Assembly: GCA_031216915.1 (NCBI GenBank)
Contig: CM062291.1
Coordinates: 37,514,484 to 37,578,483 of the forward strand
Origin: Pictodentalium vernedei
Taxonomy: Eukaryota; Mollusca; Scaphopoda; Dentaliida; Dentaliidae
Length of the DNA stretch: 64,000 nt
Reading direction: 5' to 3'
How positions within the stretch are numbered: the first letter of the stretch is position 1; the number at the start of each line of letters is the position of its first letter. Made by a program: the position numbers and the translations under genes. Positions 1 through 11,292 of the stretch are shown here, one piece after another. The notes under the pieces are model-generated. The model ran no database searches, was not told the DNA's origin, and worked only from the letters and a program-made list of their open reading frames with translations.

Positions 1-98
1 AAAAAAATACTTAAAAACCCTATAAAATTTGCCTGTGTACTAGTGATGATATATGTACGAAATGTCTTCTTTTGTATACGAAAGTCAGTATACGAAAT
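1..98. other. AT-rich flank, no gene
   Basis: AT-rich DNA with no coding signal. It contains an 8-base word (91-98) that recurs at 1008-1015 and is read here as the target duplication of the adjacent transposon. Confidence 0.5.
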
Positions 99-1007
99 GG
101 GATCAGGGACAACCCGCCCCAGGGACAACCTGCCCCAGGCCTATTTTGGGGGTAGGTTGTCACACTTTTTGGGGCGGGTTGTCCCATTTTTTTTCTGATT
201 TTTGAAGTAAAAGTTTTTGGGGATAGTGATATATAAAAAAAATTTTACTCACTTTTTTATCGAAAAATTATCCAATTTTATCGAAAATTATCCACAATCC
301 ACAGTGATCCTATTAAAACATCCCAGAATGACTGAATTAAAGTAATAATAGTTCTATACTGAATTGGTTGCATGTAGAGACCAGTCAGAAGTGATGTATT
401 GTTTTAGTCATGTTGTTTCAGTCGGGTACCCTCTAAGGGGAATGATATTTGTTTGATGTGAAAAAATCAAATGACAGACATGTTGTTTCAGCGTGATATG
501 GATTCATCACAGCGTTGATTGCTTTTCGTTTATCTAAGACTAAGACAATAAATGTGCTTTTTAAGCTGATAACAATCATTGACTCAGATGAAGCCTTGGA
601 CACGTCCGAGACAACAAACAGTCAGGCCACTGAAACATCCATCAATGAGACACCCACAGATACCATTACCACAGATACTTCTGATAATAATAATTCATTC
701 GGAATTATTCATGATATTACTAATATTAATATCATCATAATAAAGTCCAATAAACAAATCTATTGTCTGCTAATTAATAATGATCATATTATAAGTAATA
801 ACAATTGAATAGTTCATTTGTTATTACTTATAATCCAATCATAGTCCAATATCATAGTCAAATAGCTCATAACTGCGGCACATGAAAATCTTGGGGCGGG
901 TTGTCCCTGGGCAGGTTGTCCCAGCTTGTTTGGGGTGGCTTGTCCCTGGGCGGGTTGTCCCAGCTTGTTTGGGGTGGGTTGTCCCTGGGGCGGGTTGTCC
1001 CATTCCC
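99..1007. mobile_element. Foldback-like DNA transposon with minisatellite termini (909 bp, non-autonomous)
   Basis: Both ends consist of reiterated GGGACAACCCGCCCC-type words pointing inwards: about 3 units at 107-180 and at least 5 at 893-1003 in the opposite orientation. The ends begin GGGATCAGGGACAACC and, on the other strand, GGGAATGGGACAACC. An 8-bp direct repeat (TACGAAAT, 91-98 and 1008-1015) flanks the element. The centre is AT-rich and codes for nothing recognisable; the 97-codon frame at 515-808 is low complexity. An 8-bp duplication with repeat-built inverted termini recalls Foldback/Galileo elements, but the superfamily cannot be assigned without a transposase. A sister element with a different repeat word is at 47089-48220. 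Confidence 0.7.
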
Positions 1008-1015
1008 TACGAAAT

Positions 1016-1593
1016 GCCTGTGTACTAAATGACACTAATCCTCCATGGAATGCGCATGTATTGTTTTCAAAGAAGCTGCCTTGTATAATTTACTTCACTT
1101 GTCTCCCACCAGATTTTTTTTTGTAATACAGTACTTATGAATAAATGAAAAATGAAACTGGCACCGACAGTCTGATACTATTTGTTTTAATAAGAATTGT
1201 GCGATTTCCAAAATGGAGTAATATAGGAAAGCAAAATTTTAAACAATGATGTTTCAGTTCAAGAAACTGGTCCAAAATTTTCATGTAATAAGAATCATAC
1301 ATGACTGTGTGACAAATGGAAATTGTGGCTTAGCTTTAAATTATTCATAGAATATTAAAACGCACAAAATTTTGGAATCAGTAGTGTTGGCACATTCCCC
1401 GGACGTTTCACATTTAAACACTGTTTTCGACGATATGGCTGTGAGTAAAAAAATAAAAAAAACGACAGTTTATTTTGACCCTGTAACAATCGCCGCACCC
1501 CTATCGGCAAATGATGCACTTTTCTGCCGATGCCGATGATTCACCGATTATCCCATCATCGGCTGATGCTGATAATAGGTTCATCCCTAGTTC
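1016..1593. other. Non-coding; possible hAT end fragment at its right edge
   Basis: No exon, RNA or tandem array was seen. At 1480-1589 there are several copies of a GCCGAT/ATCGGC word followed by TTCATCCCTA. This resembles the subterminal repeats and terminus of a hAT transposon, but no partner end was found, so it is at best a fragment. Confidence 0.3.
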
Positions 1594-2210
1594 TGAGAGA
1601 GGCAAGAATTTTTGCCCCGCCCAGAATTTCTGTTTTCTGAACTGAGAGGCCAATTTGAACCAAATTTAATATGAGGTATTATTGGGTTATAAGTACTTGA
1701 TTTATGACAAACAAAATTTTCCTGCAGCCCCGTGGGAACCTCAGGAGCCAAAAATAGAAAAAAACGAAAACGTCCATATCTCCAAAACTGCAAAGCACTG
1801 AGAATTTTTATTTGGTGTGAGGCTTCCTTGGGACCAACAGAAAGGAATGGTAAAAAAAAAATTGCCATTGGTTTTGTCATAAGGTTCTTTTTCGGGACTT
1901 TGAAAAAATGCTGAGTCAGCATTTTTTAACACTGTGGGCAATGGGAAAAAATTAAAGAATCGTTTGCTTCCTGGTCCAAACCACTGCTCCAAAAGCTTTC
2001 ATATTTTACATATACATCTTTGGAACATTGATTTTCATATTTGTTGAAATCAAATCCCTTGGTCCGTATTTGGGTTCCCTATGGGAGCCCAAATGTTCAA
2101 ATTAGTGCAGTATGAGGAGTATTCTTTAAAAATCTTCTTCTTCAGATCTACCAATAAGAATCTTTTGATATTTGGTATGCAGCATGCTTAGTGAGGTGAG
2201 ATTCAAGTAA
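1594..2210. repeat. Dispersed repeat, pearl-like internal sequence
   Basis: The GGCAAGAATTTTTGCCCCGCC segment and the following 500 bp recur in diverged form near 9765-10120, 15830-16640, 29690-29860 and 60535-60860. Copies are interior parts of the pearl-like elements described elsewhere. The overlapping frames here are incidental. Confidence 0.6.
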
Positions 2211-2400
2211 AAGTATGGAAGACCAGATAGAACTTTTAATTTTCGGTTTTGCAATCAAATTTTGGGAATTGGGGGGTTCAAAATTTGTGTTTGGCCCTTG
2301 ATAACTTTGAGTTTGCACCAGCTAAGTCTGGGTCATTGGTAAGTATAAAAAATATACAAATTAGACCACACAAAGTAGACCTTCTGTTTCTCAGGCCATT
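2211..2400 (+). mobile_element. DIRS right-terminal fragment
   Basis: From about 2238 to 2370 this matches the right inverted terminal repeat and tail of DIRS copy A (44280-44420): the GGGGGTTCAAAATTTGTG block, the AGCTAAGTCTGGGTCATTGG block and TAAGTATAAAAAATATA. No DIRS coding sequence lies beside it, so it is a decayed terminus. The following 35 bp resemble the bases just left of the DIRS terminus at 24916. Confidence 0.65.
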
Positions 2401-2903
2401 ATTTGTAAAATTACATGCAGGCGAGCGTTTTTTTATTTTATTTTTTATTTCAGTAATTACTTCTTTGCCATCAAAAGTTCATGTTCTTGGTTGAAGTTTT
2501 AGGCCTCATAATCTACAGAATAGCATGGGGGGGGGGGGGGGGTGGTGTATTTCATCCCTTGAGTGCAAGAAGGCTTTGCAATGGGGCGTGGTGTATTTCA
2601 TCCCTTGAGTGCAAGAAGGCTTTGCAATGCTAAAGCATTGCAAAGCCTTCTTGCACTCAAGGGACAAATTCATCAGTTTTTTTACCTTGGGTAAAATATC
2701 AGACAAAAACCATTTAATTTTAATTTTTTTTAAGTTTAAATTGGTTATAAAAAGAGAGCATGCGGCAGCCAAAAGGACCATGTGGGAGGGCCTGAGAAAC
2801 AGATTTTTTATTTTTTTAGGCCTTACTTTAAATTTATAATTTTCAAGACTTTGGGCCTCATTTTGCAAACAAATGTTTTGACATCTGTCTTCTCACAATT
2901 TTT
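2401..2903. repeat. Poly-G tract, short duplication and perfect hairpin
   Basis: A G run near 2526-2541 is followed by two direct copies of a ~28-bp word (about 2557-2584 and 2602-2629). The second copy forms the left arm of a perfect 30-bp inverted repeat (2602-2631 with 2634-2663, 2-base loop). No gene was seen. Confidence 0.8.
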
Positions 2904-3910
2904 AGCTCACCTGACTGAAAGTCAGGAAGAGCTTCAATGATAGCTTTCTGTCTGTCATACATCCATGTCAGATTCAGGTTTGTTCAGATTGGGTCTCTGC
3001 GTTAATATTTGGGCTCTCTATTGGACCCTGAATTTTAACTTAGTGCAATGTGAGGAAATTTCTTTAAAAATCTTCTTCAGATCCACCAGTCAGAAACCTT
3101 TCATATTTGGTATACCACATCTCCAGGGGGTGTAGATTCAAGTTTGTTCAATTTGAGTCCATGGGTTAATATTCGAGCTCCCTATGGGAGCACAAAGTTG
3201 AACATAGTGCAATATGAGGAAATTTCTTTAAAAAGCTGTCTCTTTAGATCCACCAGTCAGAATCCTTTCATATTTGGTATATAACATCTCGGGGGTGTGT
3301 GGGGATGGGGGGAATCATATTCAAGTTTATTCAAATCAAGTCCCTGGTTTTATATTTGGGCTCCCTGAACCCAAATTGTAACTTAGTGCGATGTGAGGAA
3401 ATTTCTTGTAAAATCTTCTTCAGATGGGTGCCCAAATTGTAACTTTGTGCAATGTGAGGAAATTTCTTGTAAAATCTTCTTCAGATCAACCAGTCAGAAT
3501 CCTTTCATATTTGGTATATAACATCTCTTGGAGGATCAGATTCAAGTTTGTTCAATTCGAGTCTCTAGCTTAATATTTGTGGTGCCTGTGGGTGGGAGGA
3601 GGGCGAGGCAGGTTAGGTTCAAGTTTGTTCAAATCCATTTCTTAGTGTTTTTCCATAAAATTTGCCTTGCAAACTGAAGTGACATAACAACCCTTGGAAG
3701 TTTGCCAGTGCTTGTCTACAGCTGATAGAATTGGAAGCAGTCAGGAAAATGTATGATAATAATCATCTGGCATGGACACTAGAGTTATGAATAATTTCAT
3801 TACTTCATTCTTCTGTAGTGTTGATGAACCATGACTAATTGAATGTGACCCAAAATACTTCTTTGAACCACTTTGTCAGGTGAGCAATTAAGGCCCCTTG
3901 TGGCGTCTTG
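2904..3910 (+). mobile_element. Pearl/Helentron-like non-autonomous element
   Basis: The 5' end, AGCTCACCTGACTGAAAGTC, contains a short palindrome and is preceded by a T run. A core of about four ~160-bp units follows, each with versions of TTCATATTTGG and TTCAAGTTTGTTC. The 3' end has GGCCCCTTGTGGC followed by TCTTG and a T run. This order of 5' palindrome, tandem core and 3' hairpin with insertion between T's is that of bivalve pearl elements, which are non-autonomous Helentrons. Assignment rests on architecture only. Confidence 0.6.
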
Positions 3911-4505
3911 TTTTTTTTATGAGAATCCAGTAGTATTTGGATTGTTGAAACGAGAAGCAGTAGGCTAACCACAGTTGAGAATTTACCCTAATTTCCTCAT
4001 TTCTCTTGACTTGACCAATTCCTCAAAAGACCACCACAGCTATGTGAAGTGACATTTTCTCCAGGGTTGAGACTCACATTGAGAGTCTCAGCTCTTGGGG
4101 GTGGGTGGGGGTGGGTGGAGGATAAAAGATGTGCTAAACTGATAAAAAGCAAATTTGAACTTGACCATGCCATGTCCCAATATTTCTTTGTTGCCTGAAC
4201 ATATTTGAACAAATAATGCAAGCAACCCATGGGACGTTTAGCAGTTCTCGTTTAGTGTAGACAAGTTCTGTTTAGTGGTGCAATATTACCAGGTAAACAG
4301 TGATGGTGTGTTTAGTGGTACAATATTACCCAGTAAACAGTGTCCATGGTGAGAGTTCTCTGAAATGAGCAATATAAACCATTTTCTAAAGCTGATATTT
4401 TACTTTTGACGTGGTCTCAGAATAACCATAGATGCTCAAAGTAATCATAAACCCAATAAATAAACAAACATTTGATCACATGAGTGTACAGAAATCCTAG
4501 CAATT
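3911..4505. other. Non-coding intergenic or intronic stretch
   Basis: Nothing gene-like was seen. There is a GGGTGGGTGG tract at 4098-4120 and a short direct repeat around AATATTACC at 4270-4335. Confidence 0.5.
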
Positions 4506-4889
4506 CTTCTCTGAGTGTGGGGTGTGGGGGCTCAGTTTGTGGAAGTGCAGGCTGCAAGCCAAGAGGTCCTTGTTCGAATCCCACCTGCGGCAACCGCGTT
4601 GTGTCCTTGGGCAAAACACTTCACCCCCATTGCCCACGTGGGGACATGGTGACACTGTGTACTAAGGCATACTGCACTTCGATGGTGCACCTGTCTTCAA
4701 CCAATACTAACCCTGCTTGTGTGGAGTTGGTATGTTGGGGAGCTGACAGTTGCTCGCCGTTGCTCGGTGGTTCTCTCCGGGTACTCCGGCTTCCTCCACC
4801 CGTAAAACTGTCACGGTCATGGTTAGCCATTGTGCAGAAATATGTGACCTTAAACACCAATAAATAATAAATAATACTTCTCTGAGTGT
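4506..4889 (+). mobile_element. tRNA-derived SINE with 13-bp target duplication
   Basis: The body is 4519-4876, flanked by CTTCTCTGAGTGT at 4506-4518 and 4877-4889. The head has a weak A box (GCTCAGTTTGTGG) and a B box (TGTTCGAATCCC) as in tRNA genes. A conserved centre (TGTCCTTGGGCAAAACACTT and GGTACTCCGGCTTCCTCC) follows. The tail is CCTTAAACACCAATAAATAA. It is not a functional tRNA gene. A less diverged copy lies at 46170-46533. The open frames on both strands are SINE sequence, not protein. Confidence 0.9.
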
Positions 4890-5168
4890 TATGGGAGAAT
4901 ATTACAGAAAATTTGAGTTTAACTTTTCAGGGAGCTTGGTTTAATGCAAACTTTCTGTAAAATTATTTCCTGTATTCTCTTGCCTAAGATTCATGAAAAT
5001 CTTTGGAAGCAGAAAAATGGCCGTTGAGTTCAGATTTTTTGGTGTCAATGATCAAATATGGGTTCCCTGGCCCAGACATTATTGGCACAGTTTTTTGTTC
5101 CTTCTTGATCATAGAAATCACACCAAGGTATTTAAATTAACCTTATTAAGTACTTTATTATGTTTTAG

Positions 5169-5269
5169 GTAGAAAATTTTTCCATATCAGCTAGAGGCAA
5201 AGAATTGTTTGTGAATGCTACATTAAATATAACAGCTGGGAGAAAATATGGATTGGTAGGTCCAAATGG
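5169..5269 (+). CDS. ABCF1: ABCF1 homologue, internal exon (N-terminal ABC domain, up to Walker A)
   Basis: ABCF1 proteins are soluble ABC-type ATPases of the GCN20/ABCF family that act on ribosomes and in translation initiation; they lack membrane segments. This 101-bp exon is bounded by TTTTAG before and GTAAGT after. It encodes 33 residues plus two bases of a glycine codon: [15 protein letters not shown] and, at the end, RKYGLVGPN. The ENFSIS...GKELFVNA strand followed by GLVGPNG is the start of the first nucleotide-binding domain, and its wording fits ABCF1 better than ABCF2 or ABCF3. The exon starts in phase 0 and ends in phase 2, which matches the phase of the exon at 24497. The upstream exon was not found in the window. 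It is the only unique-looking protein sequence outside mobile DNA, together with its partner. Confidence 0.85.
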
Positions 5270-5389
5270 GTAAGTACGTAACCCCAAAATGCATAATTCT
5301 GATGTTTACTCTATTTATAGCCTTAACCTTTAACCTAACATGAAAAGCAAATGACACTTGCAAACAGAATTCTTGAATAACTAATTTTT

Positions 5390-7052
5390 AGCTCAACTTT
5401 GACGAAGTCAAATTTGAGCTATTGTCATGGCCTGTCGTCCATCTATCCGTCCGTCCGTCTGACCGTCTGTCCGTACGTCAACAATTGGCTATGGCTCGGG
5501 CTAGAGGTCGTATTTATGAACCGATCTTTACAAAACTTATTGTGTACCTTTGTTATGACCCTGGGATGGGAACAAGTGTTTTTAGGTGTGGTCCGAAATT
5601 CAAGATGGCTGCCAGCGGCCATTTTGTACCGATGATGCAAAAATCAGTTTTTTGTACAGAACTTCTGTATGAAAGTTCTGATTTGAATAAAGTTTTGTAT
5701 AAATGTTTAGTACCATGGGATACATCACATATAATACGGGTTTTTTTCGCGTGCGTAAATTATGCAAATTAGACTGACTTTGATTTATTTAGTGTTACTT
5801 TCAGAGCTGTAAGTGCCAAGCTGCTATGGCTCGGGCTAGAGGCCGTATTTATGAACCAATCTTTACGAAACTTCTTGGGTACCTTTGTTATGACCGTGTG
5901 ACGAGAACGAGTGTTTTTGGGTCCGGTCCGAAATTCAAGATGGCTGCCAGCCGCCATTTTGTACCGACGATGCAGAAATCTGTTTTTTGCACAGAACTTC
6001 CATATGAAAGTGCTTATTTGAATAATTTTTTGTATGAATGTTTAGTACCATGGGATACATCACATATAATACGTTTTTTTTCCTTGTACGTAAATTATGC
6101 AAATTAGACTAACTTTGATGTATTTAGTGTTACTTTCAGCACTGTCAGTGCAAATGCCAATACGGCTCGGGCTAGAGGCCGCATTTATGAACCGATCTTT
6201 ACGAAACTTCTTGGGGTACCTTTGGTATCACTGTGGGATGAGAACGAGTGTTTTTGGGTGCGGTCCGAAATTCAAGATGGCCGCTGGCAGCCATTTTGTT
6301 CAAAATTAGGGGCAATCAGATTTTTGTGCAGAATTTCCACATGAAAGCTCTGATTTAAATAATTTTTTGTATGAATGTTTAGTACCATGGGATACATCAC
6401 ATATAATACAGGTTTTTTTCTCATGCAGAAATTATGCAAAGTAGATGAACTTTGATTTTTTTCAGTGCTACTTGCACACAGTAAGTACACATGTCAATAC
6501 GGCTCGGGCTAGAGGCTGTATTTATCAACCAATCTTAACGAAACTTCTTGGGTACCTCTGCTATCACCTTGGGACGAGAACGAGTGTTTCTGAGTGCAGT
6601 CCAAAATTCAAGATGGCTGCCAGGGGCCATTTTGTACCGAAATTAGGTCCAATAAGTTTCTTGTCACAACTTCTATACAGCTCGTATTTATGAACTGATC
6701 TTCACGAAACTTCTTGGGTACCTTTGTTTTCACCTTGGGACAGGAATGAGTGTGTTTTGGGGTTCCTTTGTTATCACTGTGCTATGAGAACAAATATTTT
6801 GGGGTTCAGTCAGACCCACTCTGGGACTCAAATTTCTTTTCTAGTTTAGCATCTGACTGTCACCCACCTTTACAATACTTTACCTATACATTTGTTACAG
6901 GTTACAGTCAGTATTTATGTACAGGCCGTTACAATACTTTATATGTACCTTTGTTATCAGGTCATTACATAGATGTTTGTCATTGCTGCGTCACATACTG
7001 TACATGTACATGTCTTGACAAGTTGAGCCACAGTGTCATTGACACTTTCATT
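5390..7052 (+). repeat. ~337-bp tandem-core element, copy 1 (pearl/Helentron-like)
   Basis: The 5' end is an AGCTCAACTTTGACG/GTCAAATTTGAGCT palindrome followed by a GTCCGTCCGTC-rich tract. Units start with CTCGGGCTAGAGGC near 5492, 5828, 6165 and 6501 (period 336-337). Each carries TTCAAGATGGCTGCC, with its near-reverse-complement a few bases later, and an AATTATGCAAATTAGA word. The 3' end has the hairpin AGTGTCATTGACACT (7032-7046) followed by TTCATT. Homologous copies are at 27037-28879 and, split, at 25230-25469 plus 29066-30200. No protein is encoded; open frames run through units in register. Confidence 0.75.
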
Positions 7053-7103
7053 TCTTGTCTCAAAAACATTGGTTAATCTATGTTTTTGAGACAAGAAATG
7101 AAA
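7046..7103. repeat. Perfect 24-bp inverted repeat, 10-base loop
   Basis: The arm at 7046-7069 is the exact reverse complement of 7080-7103. It sits at the 3' edge of the ~337-bp array. Neither its origin nor its function is evident. Confidence 0.85.
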
Positions 7104-7304
7104 AAATAATGAAAATTAGTTGGCGATTTTTGAGAATAACGCTTGGCAGTTTTAGCCGTTACTTTAGGTAAAGTAAAATTCCCCAACATACAGTTATGAG
7201 ACTGACTTTCTGACAGTGGGAAAATGATCCTGGCATTGTTTTCTAATCTGTTGTTGGTTAACTTTACACACAGTCAAGACCCAACCAGAACCTCTACTAA
7301 GCCA

Positions 7305-7548
7305 CTGGACTCACATATTATTTATTATTATTATTTATTAAGGTTTAACGACACTTTAGCAACCAAGGTCATATCGTGTCGGTGACAATCAAGGGTTAAG
7401 TGCCTTGCCCATGGACACAACGCGGGAGTCTGAATCGATCGCCCAGACAGTCACCTATCCAAGGACTAACCAGGCTTCATGTTGCTTAACTTTGGTGATC
7501 TGACAAGAACCAGTTACCGCAACACCACCGTGCCACCTGGACTCACAT
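7305..7548 (-). mobile_element. 5S rRNA-derived SINE (SINE3 type) with 12-bp target duplication
   Basis: Read on the - strand, the body (7536 to 7317) begins with sequence aligning to the internal promoter region of 5S rRNA: CAGATCACC, GTTAAGCAACATGAAGCCTG, GTTAGTCCTTGGATAGGTG. A central segment TTGTGTCCATGGGCAAGGC then resembles the centre of the tRNA-SINEs in this window. The tail is GTTAAACCTTAATAAATAAT. CTGGACTCACAT flanks both sides (7305-7316, 7537-7548). It is a retroposed pol III-type SINE, not a 5S gene. Confidence 0.85.
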
Positions 7549-8690
7549 CTTGTGGCATTGTAGAAATTACCTAGGAATGTCCAGGCCTTTAAGGGTTACT
7601 TTAAGTTCTCATAATAAATGCACTCTTCATTTCTATCATTTAATATTCACCTTTTTTCCAACATGATTCAAAGTTGTCGGCTGGAATAATTTCAGGGAAA
7701 AAAAAAAATCACTGTGTCTTCTTTTTTTGAATGACATCTTTAGCTGTTAACCCTGCAGTATACAATTGAGTTTTTTCATTCCAACATTGTTAAGTTGTAA
7801 AAGTTTGTGTTAAAGGTAAGTTTTGTTTCTAAGTGTCTTTCCAGGTGATTGATATTGTAGACTTAAGATTACTGAAGAATACTTCAGAAATGTGATGGGG
7901 ATTTTTAGCCAATAATTAGTTATTTTGGGGTTGTAAGAATTAGTGTTGACGTCAGCTTTTGTTCAGATTGTAGTGCCTTAACTTCTCTCATCACAGCATA
8001 TTTTGTTATTTCAATTGTGTAACATCTTTAGGTATTAAGCCTACTTTATGCTCAAATTTGACAGAATTTTTTTTTTTTATTTTTGAGTTAAAATTTTCAG
8101 GTTTTTCTCTGACTCAGTCAATGATAGGTTGTAAAAGTTTGTGTTCAGGGTGAGTTTTGTTTCTCTGTGTCTTTCCAGGTGATTGATGTTATAGACGTGG
8201 GTTAGTAAAGACCATTGCAGTAATATTTATACCTGTATACATATATATATATATCGGTATATTTCAGGAATTTGATGGAGATTTGTAGCCAAAACTTTTT
8301 TATTTTCTAGTTGTACGAATTAGCTTTAAATTTTCTGGTTGTAAGAATTAGCATTTAGGTCAGCTTTTATGCATATTGTGGTGTCTTAACCTCTCATTAT
8401 TGTATATTTTTTTATTAGAAGGACATTGTTTCTTAACCCTACTGTATGCATAAATTTTATGAATTTTTTTTTTCTCAGTCAAAATATTAATATTTTTCCA
8501 GACATTATCAATTTAGGTTGTAAAAGTTTGTTTTAAGGTTTGTTCTGTTTCTGTCAGTTTCTGTGGGGCTTTTCTGGTGATTAATATTGTAGACATATGT
8601 TACTGAAGACCATTGCAGTAATAATTAGCCTTTAAGTATATTTAAGGAATTTGATGGGATTTTTCAGCTAAAATTTAATTTATGCAGCCA
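7549..8690. repeat. Three diverged ~330-390-bp tandem units
   Basis: The word GTTGTAAAAGTTTGT followed by TTTCCAGGTGATTGAT and an ACTGAAGA..CA segment recurs near 7795, 8130 and 8517. A short AT microsatellite lies at 8240-8252. No coding signal was seen. Confidence 0.6.
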
Positions 8691-9145
8691 TCATGGACTG
8701 GAAAACCCCACTTGCAATGAGCACTGAATAGGAACTAATGTATGTGTTTTTGGACTACACTGTAAATTACTAATGTAGATTTTATTGTTTGATTATGTAT
8801 CATAAGTGCAGTGTAGCCAATAAAGGAGTAGTAGAATAATTATAATGGCTGCTCTATGGGGAGTTTCATTTTGGAAAATGTTGCCTACATTGTGGGCGGT
8901 ATGAAAAAAACACCCAAAATGCATCTCTTAACCGGACCACCTGCGACATTTGTGTTGAGGGATGCATACTTCCCACAAAACAGCAGCAAAGGAGGGAAAA
9001 TGGGAAACAAAAAATAGTGGGAATATAAGACGAGTAACTCCCCATGACCGCTCATTAGAATGAGCTTCATCAGTGTGTTTCATTTGAGCGCATCAGAAGC
9101 AATGTTTTAGAATTGTGGAAAAAAATAATAAAAGTTGAATGACGG
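8691..9145. other. Non-coding stretch
   Basis: No exon or element with defined ends was seen. GGGAGTTTCATTTTGG near 8858 and an inverted ACTCCCCAT near 9030, with GCTCATTAGAATGAGC at 9051-9066, suggest a decayed palindromic transposon, but its termini could not be fixed. Confidence 0.35.
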
Positions 9146-9146
9146 T

Positions 9147-9425
9147 TTTTATGCTCCCACCACAAAATGGTAGGGGGCATATACTGTTACCCTTGTCTAT
9201 CCGTAATTCTGTCATTCCATACTTCCATCTTCCCATCATTCCGAAATAAGTTTTTTGGACGTTTTTCGCCATACATTATTAGCTGATTTCTGGTATGTGG
9301 CTATGTCATGGATACCTACAAATCAAGTTCGAGTTTTATTCCAGGCGGATGATTTATCAGAGTTATTGATCTTGAACTTAGTTTTTGATACGAAAACTCA
9401 AGAGAATCAGTTTTCTGGACTTTTT
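9147..9425 (+). mobile_element. Outer pearl-like element, left part (continues at 20926)
   Basis: It starts with an ATGCTCCCACCACA..TGGTAGGGGGCAT palindrome after a T run, then core sequence. The core stops at 9425 in GTTTTCTGGACTTTTT and resumes at 20926. The joined sequence matches the next core unit (about 21085-21130), so an 11.5-kb block has been inserted in the T run without deleting core sequence. Confidence 0.65.
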
Positions 9426-11189
9426 AGCTTGCCTGACTTTCAGTCAGGGGAGCTATAGTGATCACTCACCGTCCGTCGTACATCGTCCATGAATGTGGTG
9501 CTTGAGTCTTCTCCTCCCAAACCCCTAAACCAATTTAATTATATTTGAGATATTAGTGTGTTATGACATCGCATTTTGATTTTGTTCAAATCAAGTTGGC
9601 CTGCCCCCTTGGTAGGGCCACGCCCAAAAAGTGTGCTTAAATCTTAAAATATCTTCTCATGAACCAGCAGTAGCAGAGACTTGATATTTGATGCACAGCT
9701 TCCTTTTGAGGTGTAGACTCAGATTTGTTCAAGAGAAGCTTGAGAAGGTATATTTGCTTTCGTTTTGGGAGGGGCAAGAATTTTCGTCCCGCCCAAAATT
9801 TCTATTTTCCAAACCGAGTGGCAGATTTGAACCAAATTGGGCATGAGGGCTTATTGGGTCATAAGTACTTAATTTATGCAAAAAATATTTTTCCTGTCGC
9901 CCCCATGGGAACTGCAGGAGCTAAAAATAGAAAAAAATTGAAATGCCCATATCTCCCAAACTACATGGCACTGAGAATTCTCATTTGGTGTGAACCAACA
10001 GAATGGAATGGTAAAAAAAAATTGCTATCGGTTTCATCATGGGGTACTTATTGGGGACTTTGAAAAAATGTAGAGTCAGCATATTTTAACACTGTGTGAA
10101 ATGGGGAAAACATTTAAGACTACTTTTCTCCCAAACCACTGCTCCAAAAACTTTCAAATTTCACATATAATATCTTTGGAAGATTGTTTTACATGTTTAT
10201 TGAAACGAAATTCCTTGGTCCATATTTGGGCTCTATGGGAGCACAAATATTTAAATCAGTGCAGTATGAGGAATATTCTTTAAAAATCTTGTTCTTCGGA
10301 TCTACCAATCAGAATCTTTTGATATTTGATATGTAGCATGCTTAGGGGAGGGGGGTGGAGTTGTGAGATTCATGTTTGTTTAAGCCATCCCTGGGTTCAT
10401 ATTTGAGCTCACTGTGGGAGCCTGAATTATAACTTAGTTCAAAATGAGGAATTTTCTTTGAAATCTTCTTCTTCAGATCCAGCAGTCAGAATGTTTTGAT
10501 ATTTGGTATGCAGCATCCTGGGGGTGGGGATTCAAGTTTGTTGAAGACAAAAGTCCCTGGGTTCATATTTGGGCTCAATATGGGAGCCCGAATAATTACT
10601 TAGTGCAATATGAGGAATTTTTCTTTAAAAATCTTCTTCAGATTCAGCAGTCAGAATGTTTTGATATTTGACACGCAGCATCCTTAGGGGGGTGAGATTC
10701 AAGTTTGTTCAAGCCAAGTTCCTGGGTTCATATTTGGGCTCCCTGTGGGAGCCCGAATTATAACTTGGTCAATATGAGTAATTTTTCTTTACAAATCTTC
10801 TTCTTCAGATTCAGCAGTCGGAATGTTTTGATATTTGGAATGCAGCATCCTTAGGAGGTGAGATTCCAGTTTGTTCAAGCTAAGTCCCTGGGTTCCTGTT
10901 TGGGCTCACTGTGGGAGCCTGAATGATAACTTAGTTCAAAATGAGGAATTTTCTTTAAAAATCTCTTCTTCAGATCCAGCAGATGAATGCTTTTGATATT
11001 TGGTATGCAGCATCCATATGGGTATAAGATTCAAGTTTGTTCAAGCCATGTCCCTAGTTCCATAAAATTTGTCTCTCATGATTTCATTCCTTTGTAGTGT
11101 TGATGAACCATGTCTAACTGAATGTGACCCCAAATACTTCTTTGAACCACTTTGGTCGGTGAGCGATTAAGACTCCTTGGGGCCTCTTG
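9426..11189 (+). mobile_element. Pearl-like element with ~160-bp core units
   Basis: The 5' end, AGCTTGCCTGACTTTCAGTC, has a palindrome like that at 2904 and is followed by CACCGTCCGTCGTACATCGTCC. Several core units follow (CATATTTGGGCTC...GGGAGCCCGAAT, TTTGATATTTGGTATGCAGC). The 3' end is CTCCTTGGGGCC..TCTTG and T. It could also be the first part of one larger composite ending at 20925. Confidence 0.6.
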
Positions 11190-11292
11190 TTCATATTTTG
11201 TCTCACTATTGAAGCCCAAATTTGAACTTAGTGCATTTCAGGCAAATTGCTTTAAAAATTTTCCTCCCCAGACCAGCAGGTAGAATATTTTT

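Noticed and set aside
515..808. 97-codon frame rich in Thr, Asp and Asn
   Set aside because: Lies in the AT-rich centre of a non-autonomous transposon; low complexity, no domain, no splice or expression signal.
4519..4876. Possible tRNA gene (A and B boxes)
   Set aside because: No cloverleaf closes, and the sequence continues into a SINE body flanked by target duplications.
7317..7536. Possible 5S rRNA gene on the - strand
   Set aside because: Only the internal promoter-like part is 5S-like and it is diverged; SINE centre, tail and 12-bp duplication follow.
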